Origin: Prolixibacteraceae bacterium
Lineage (GTDB): Bacteria > Bacteroidota > Bacteroidia > Bacteroidales > Prolixibacteraceae
DNA: 26,951 bases
Assembly: GCA_003537645.1 (NCBI GenBank)
Contig: DPRM01000059.1
Location: forward strand, 1 to 26,951
Reading direction: 5' to 3'
Shown here: positions 23,643 through 26,951 of the stretch, piece after piece
Numbering within the stretch: the first letter of the stretch is position 1
Layout: each line of letters opens with the position of its first letter
The notes under the pieces: generated by a model
Told to the model about the DNA's origin: nothing
Database searches by the model: none
The model's input: only the letters and a program-made list of their open reading frames with translations
Program-made: the position numbers and the translations under genes

Positions 23643-24200
23643 ATGGCTCCAATATTTTTTACCAATACCGGTGAATTCCGAAAATGGCTCGAAGCCAACC
23701 ACCAAACCGAATCTGAATTAATTGTAGGTTATTACAAAGTTGGCACAAAAAAGCCAAGCATGACCTGGTCGGACTCGGTGGACGAGGCGCTTTGTTTTGG
23801 CTGGATTGATGGTATCCGGCGGTCAATTGACGAAGAAGCTTACTGCATTCGGTTTACACCACGAAATCCGAAAAGCAACTGGAGCGCGGTGAACATCGCG
23901 AAAGTGGAAGAACTGATCAGGTTGAGAAAAATGACTTCGGCAGGATTGGCTGCTTTCGAAAAACGATCGGTGGCGCGATCGGAAATATACAGCTACGAGA
24001 ATCGTCCGGAGAAATTTACCGCGGAAATGGAAGCCAGGTTTCGGGAAAACAGCGAAGCATGGAGCCATTTTGATGTTCAGGCGCCATCGTACAAAAAAAC
24101 CATCATTTACTGGGTGATGAGCGCTAAGCAGGAAGCCACAAGGAATTCACGGCTTGAAAAACTAATTGCAGCCTGCAGCGAAGGAAAAAGACTTAGATAG
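23643..24200 (+). CDS. YdeI/OmpD-associated (OmdA) family protein
   Basis: A 185-residue cytoplasmic protein with the family's layout: an N-terminal FTNTGEFRKWLEANHQTESEL segment, the conserved core SVDEALCFGWIDGIRRSIDEE (about 45-65), and RFTPRNPKSNWSAVNIAKVEEL. The C-terminal helical part (about 130-185) is FRENSEAWSHFDVQAPSYKK followed by RLEKLIAACSEGKRLR. The family is related to YjbR/CyaY-like folds and has no firmly known biochemical role; some members are linked to stress or antibiotic response. ATG 23643 follows an A7 run and is the first in-frame start. It is a single gene between repeat blocks. Confidence 0.92.
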   Translation: MAPIFFTNTGEFRKWLEANHQTESELIVGYYKVGTKKPSMTWSDSVDEALCFGWIDGIRRSIDEEAYCIRFTPRNPKSNWSAVNIAKVEELIRLRKMTSAGLAAFEKRSVARSEIYSYENRPEKFTAEMEARFRENSEAWSHFDVQAPSYKKTIIYWVMSAKQEATRNSRLEKLIAACSEGKRLR

Positions 24201-24241
24201 AATAATGTTTGGAGGGAGGAAAAAGAACCAGACATTTGTCA

Positions 24242-24402
24242 GGTGCAGGGCACCGTTGATATTTGTAGTATGCTTTATGCAACACAAATCAGAGGTGCGG
24301 AGTACCGAAATATTGACACATATTTATTTGTAGTATTGCGGTGCGCTGCACCTTACCAGCTTTTTCTACTTTTTTACTACAAATATTTTGCAGCTCTGCT
24401 GC
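24242..24402. repeat. Cluster of four hairpin-ATATTTGTAG repeat modules
   Basis: Plus strand: GGTGC-AGG-GCACC (24242-24254) then ATATTTGTAG (24259-24268); GGTGC-GGA-GTACC (24294-24306, one G-T pair) then GAAATATT; a TTATTTGTAG (24324-24333) and then GGTGC-GCT-GCACC (24340-24352). Minus strand: GCAGC-AGA-GCTGC (24402-24390) then AAA and ATATTTGTAG (24386-24377). The stems differ in sequence but stay complementary. The block fills the 317-base gap between the YdeI-like gene and the radical SAM gene; the rest of that gap holds no gene I can support. Confidence 0.75.
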
Positions 24403-24517
24403 CTTTGATCGCTGACGATCCGACGGCTAACGGATTTTTAATGACAATAAATGACCACAATTGACTGCACTAAATACGTTTTAGATACGCAAACGGTCAA
24501 TCATATAAAATTAAGAG

Positions 24518-25666
24518 ATGGACGATTTTCAGGTATTTGTAAAACCGGTTGGTGCCAGTTGCAATTTGGCTTGCAGCTATTGCTATTACCTCGCAAAGAG
24601 CGAGTTGTCTGCCGATCACGGGCTTCATCGAATGGCAGATGATTTACTCGAAATGTACATCGTCCAGCACATTGAGGCTTCCACCGAACCCACCATTTTC
24701 TTTTCGTGGCATGGCGGCGAACCCACTTTGGCCGGACTGGAGTATTTCCGTCGAATTACCGAAATTCAGAAAAAGCATCTTCCACCCGATCGCTTCGCTT
24801 TAAACGGAATCCAAACCAACGGCACTTTGCTAAACAACGAGTGGTGCCAATTCCTGAAAAAGGAGAATTTTATCGTCGGAATCAGCATCGACGGGCCGGA
24901 AAGATTTCACTCCGTCAACCGATTCAGAAAAGATGGAAAATCGAGTTTTGATGAGGTTTTGCGGGGATTCCGACTACTGCAATCGTATCAGATTCCATGC
25001 GAGGTGCTTTGCGTGGTTCATGCTCAAAATGTTGAATTTCCGCTGGAAGTATATCGTTTTTTCAAAAACCTGAAAGCTGAATTCATTACGTTTTTACCTT
25101 TGGTCGAAAAGCAAACTTCAGGCGAGAAAGCGGTTTCGGAAAAAACTGTTCCGGCAAAAGCTTTTGGCGAATTTCTGTGTGCCATTTTCGACGAATGGAA
25201 AAATTCGGACATTGGAACCGTCAAAATCCAGATTTTCGAAGAAGCACTCCGCACTGCTTTTGGAGTGGATCACTCGCTTTGTATTTTTAAACCGGCATGT
25301 GGCCGCGTTCCGGTAATTGAGCACAATGGCGATTTTTATTCGTGCGATCATTTTGTCGGTCCGGCTCACCTGATTGGAAATATACGGCATTCAACACTTT
25401 CAGCAATGCTGGAAAGTGCGCCTCAAAAGGCATTTGGACTTGCTAAAATCAATACACTTCCTGAATTTTGCCTTAGTTGCGAGGTGCTGAATTTTTGCAA
25501 CGGCGCTTGCCCCAAAGACCGGTTTATTGAAACTCCGGAAGGTGAACCTGCCCTGAATTATCTGTGCGAAGGATATAAATTGTTTTTCAACCACTGCAAG
25601 CCTTTCGTAGAGGAAGTTGCGGAAGTATGGAGCAGTGAAAATGCCTCGCCTCAACCCCTCCCCTAA
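24518..25666 (+). CDS. Radical SAM/SPASM protein, anaerobic sulfatase maturase (anSME)-like
   Basis: A 382-residue iron-sulfur enzyme. The SAM-binding cluster motif is C15-x3-C19-x2-C22 in CNLACSYCYY, and GGEP lies at 66-69. The C-terminal SPASM region carries the eight-Cys pattern for two auxiliary clusters: C255, C261, C276, C318, C321, C327, C331 and C350. Asp277 directly follows C276 (YSCDHFVGPAHLIGNI), matching the catalytic Asp of characterised anSMEs. anSMEs convert an active-site Cys or Ser of sulfatases to formylglycine without oxygen. No sulfatase gene is in the window, so the client would be encoded elsewhere. It is convergent with a glycyl radical enzyme, but the SPASM layout is unlike glycyl-radical activases. 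The last residues (SPQPLP) and stop lie inside a hairpin at 25652-25685. Confidence 0.9.
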   Translation: MDDFQVFVKPVGASCNLACSYCYYLAKSELSADHGLHRMADDLLEMYIVQHIEASTEPTIFFSWHGGEPTLAGLEYFRRITEIQKKHLPPDRFALNGIQTNGTLLNNEWCQFLKKENFIVGISIDGPERFHSVNRFRKDGKSSFDEVLRGFRLLQSYQIPCEVLCVVHAQNVEFPLEVYRFFKNLKAEFITFLPLVEKQTSGEKAVSEKTVPAKAFGEFLCAIFDEWKNSDIGTVKIQIFEEALRTAFGVDHSLCIFKPACGRVPVIEHNGDFYSCDHFVGPAHLIGNIRHSTLSAMLESAPQKAFGLAKINTLPEFCLSCEVLNFCNGACPKDRFIETPEGEPALNYLCEGYKLFFNHCKPFVEEVAEVWSSENASPQPLP

Positions 25667-25685
25667 GGGAAGAGGCTTTGGGTTG
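25652..25685. repeat. Hairpin overlapping the stop codon of the radical SAM gene
   Basis: CAACCC (25652-25657) pairs with GGGTTG (25680-25685), with further pairing inside (CCTC/GAGG and CCC/GGG around the TAA stop at 25664-25666). The T-run that follows is interrupted, so it may act as a weak terminator between convergent genes or be an inserted palindromic repeat that now supplies the last codons. Confidence 0.5.
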
Positions 25686-25760
25686 TGCTTTTTTGTTCAA
25701 AAGAGCAATCAGTCCAAACTTTGTTCACACAAAAGTCATTTCGGGAGAATAAGGGCGCTT

Positions 25761-26951
25761 CTAAAACCCATCGTTTTCGGTGCGTTCAATCACTTCCTGC
25801 TGAAGGTCGGCATTCATGTCGTTAAAATAGTCGCTGTAACCCGCCATACGCACCATCAGGTCTTTGTAATCCCACGGGCAAGCCTGTGCTGCCAGCAAAG
25901 TAGCGGTATCAACAATATTAAACTGAATGTGGTGACCACCCAGCGTAAAGTAACTCCGGATGAGATGCCCCAGCTTTTTGACGTCTTCCTCCTTTTTCAG
26001 CAAACTTGGAAGGAAACGCTGGTTCAATAGTGTTCCGCCCGATTTGATGTGATCGAATTTGGTCATTGATTTGATGACTGCCGAAGGTCCGTGCGTGTCG
26101 GCGCCGTGCGATGGCGATGTGCCATCGGAGATGGATTTACCGGCCATGCGACCGTTGGGTGTGGCGCCCATCACTTTTCCGAAATAAACGTGACAGGTGG
26201 TTGAAAGCATGTTCAGGTGATATTTTCCGCCGGGTTTGATGTTTGGTTTACCATCGATCGCGGCAACCAGATCATCGTAAACTTTTACCGCAATAGAATC
26301 GGCATAGTCGCTGTCGTTTCCGAAAAACGGTGTGCGGTTCATGATGGTTTGGCGCAATATTTCTTCGCCTTTAAAATCGCTTAAAACGGCCTTTAAAACC
26401 CGATCCATGCTGAAGGTCTGATCTTCGAACACATGCTTTTTAAGTGCGGCCAAACTGTCGGTCACAGTTCCCAATCCGCAGCATTGAATGTAGCTGGTGT
26501 TGTAACGGGGACCGCCATCATAATAATCTTTTCCGCGGCTCACACAATCATCGGTTACTACCGAAAGGAAGGGCGCCGGAGCATATTTGGCAAACATGCG
26601 GTCGATGTAATTGCTTACCCGCATTTTCAGATCGACTACATAATCGAGCTGTTTCAGGAAAGCAGCATAAAGTTCATCGTAACTTTTGAATGTGCGTGGA
26701 TCGCCGGTTTCGGGGCCAACCTTTATGCCGGTAACCGGATTTATGCCGTTGTTCAGAGTGATTTCCAATATTTTAGGAACGTTGAGGTAGCCAGTTAGCA
26801 GGTATGCTTCCTTGCCAAATGCGCCAACCTCGATACAACCGCTGCAACCTCCTTCGCGGGCATCGGTGAGCGATTTGCCCTGGCGCATCAATTCCTGAAC
26901 ATACACATCGGGATTAAAAACCGACGGATAACCATGTCCCTGGCGGATGAC
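25761..26951 (-). CDS. Glycyl radical enzyme, C-terminal part (trans-4-hydroxyproline dehydratase-like); runs off the window
   Basis: About 396 C-terminal residues are present. The frame stays open to the window edge (VIRQGHGYPSVFNPD precedes the internal ATG at 26906), so the 5' half is missing. The active-site thiyl Cys lies in GCSGCIEVGAFGKEAYLLTG, and the glycyl radical loop VRMAGYSDYF lies about 20 residues from the end. The C-I-E-V-G motif with Tyr 16 residues after the Cys fits the dehydratase branch, and I judge it closest to trans-4-hydroxy-L-proline dehydratase (HypD), not pyruvate formate-lyase. Choline lyase or glycerol/propanediol dehydratase-like enzymes cannot be excluded without the N-terminal half. 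It needs a radical SAM activase, not seen in the window. Such enzymes are oxygen-sensitive and cytosolic. Confidence 0.93.
   Translation of the reverse strand, partial: VIRQGHGYPSVFNPDVYVQELMRQGKSLTDAREGGCSGCIEVGAFGKEAYLLTGYLNVPKILEITLNNGINPVTGIKVGPETGDPRTFKSYDELYAAFLKQLDYVVDLKMRVSNYIDRMFAKYAPAPFLSVVTDDCVSRGKDYYDGGPRYNTSYIQCCGLGTVTDSLAALKKHVFEDQTFSMDRVLKAVLSDFKGEEILRQTIMNRTPFFGNDSDYADSIAVKVYDDLVAAIDGKPNIKPGGKYHLNMLSTTCHVYFGKVMGATPNGRMAGKSISDGTSPSHGADTHGPSAVIKSMTKFDHIKSGGTLLNQRFLPSLLKKEEDVKKLGHLIRSYFTLGGHHIQFNIVDTATLLAAQACPWDYKDLMVRMAGYSDYFNDMNADLQQEVIERTENDGF

Noticed and set aside
24242..24402. CRISPR array
   Set aside because: The repeats are hairpin modules of unequal spacing on both strands, without uniform repeats, spacers or cas genes.
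24451..24642. A 63-codon open frame overlapping the start of the radical SAM gene
   Set aside because: It is in another frame of the conserved CNLACSYCYY region and has no features of its own.
25652..25685. Strong intrinsic terminator
   Set aside because: The hairpin overlaps a stop codon and the following T-run is broken by G and C, so it is listed as a repeat.

Overview
The window looks like chromosomal DNA of a Bacteroidota bacterium, probably Bacteroidales/Marinilabiliales (Prolixibacteraceae-like). Support comes from a TonB-dependent receptor with an N-terminal carboxypeptidase-regulatory-like domain paired with a DUF4249 lipoprotein, several matches to the Bacteroidota -7 promoter element TAnnTTTG, A-rich leaders instead of strong Shine-Dalgarno sites, Gfo/Idh and DUF1080 proteins, and an OFA-type transporter. 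A glycyl radical enzyme and an anaerobic sulfatase-maturase-type radical SAM protein suggest an anaerobic or facultative lifestyle. This placement is inference; there is no rRNA or marker gene here. No tRNA, rRNA, CRISPR array, transposase or phage gene was seen.

Layout. (1) 1-5293: a truncated second copy of a lipoprotein gene (38-221), an intergenic stretch with a G9 tract, then a tight plus-strand cassette of outer-membrane protein, TonB-dependent receptor and DUF4249 lipoprotein (628-4490). A two-sided terminator follows, then the intact lipoprotein gene on the minus strand (4589-5293). (2) 5463-10320: a Tat-exported dienelactone hydrolase, about 640 bp of hairpin-rich noncoding DNA, and a large minus-strand BNR/Asp-box propeller protein. 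(3) 10536-13759: two exported TonB-C-like/MORN-repeat proteins, a minus-strand TPR-like exported protein and a small antitoxin-like gene. (4) 13903-22727: an OFA-family MFS transporter, diverging from a membrane-spanning LamG/winged-helix/BTAD-like regulator. The regulator is followed by a Tat-exported Gfo/Idh oxidoreductase and a HEAT-repeat protein ending in two DUF1080 domains. (5) 22728-24517: repeat-rich DNA around two small genes (a two-TM protein and a YdeI/OmdA family protein). (6) 24518-26951: an anSME-like radical SAM/SPASM protein convergent with the C-terminal part of a glycyl radical enzyme that runs off the window.

How the genes may work together. The most coherent unit is 15338-22727. 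A single-polypeptide transmembrane regulator has a periplasmic sugar-binding-like LamG fold and a cytoplasmic SARP-like DNA-binding half. It sits directly upstream of a secreted oxidoreductase and a secreted double-DUF1080 protein. Both downstream families are linked to oxidative (3-keto) cleavage of glycosides, so I infer a periplasmic 3-keto-glycoside pathway under contact-sensing control. A direct repeat ATTACCCC-N4-ATTACCCC upstream of the oxidoreductase is the right kind of site for such a regulator.

The other notable signals are noncoding. A hairpin-plus-ATATTTGTAG module is repeated at least four times with compensatory stem changes. A 400 bp region between convergent genes carries at least five hairpins. 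The lipoprotein gene fragment differs from the intact copy at 14 sites that are all silent until a 4-bp deletion.
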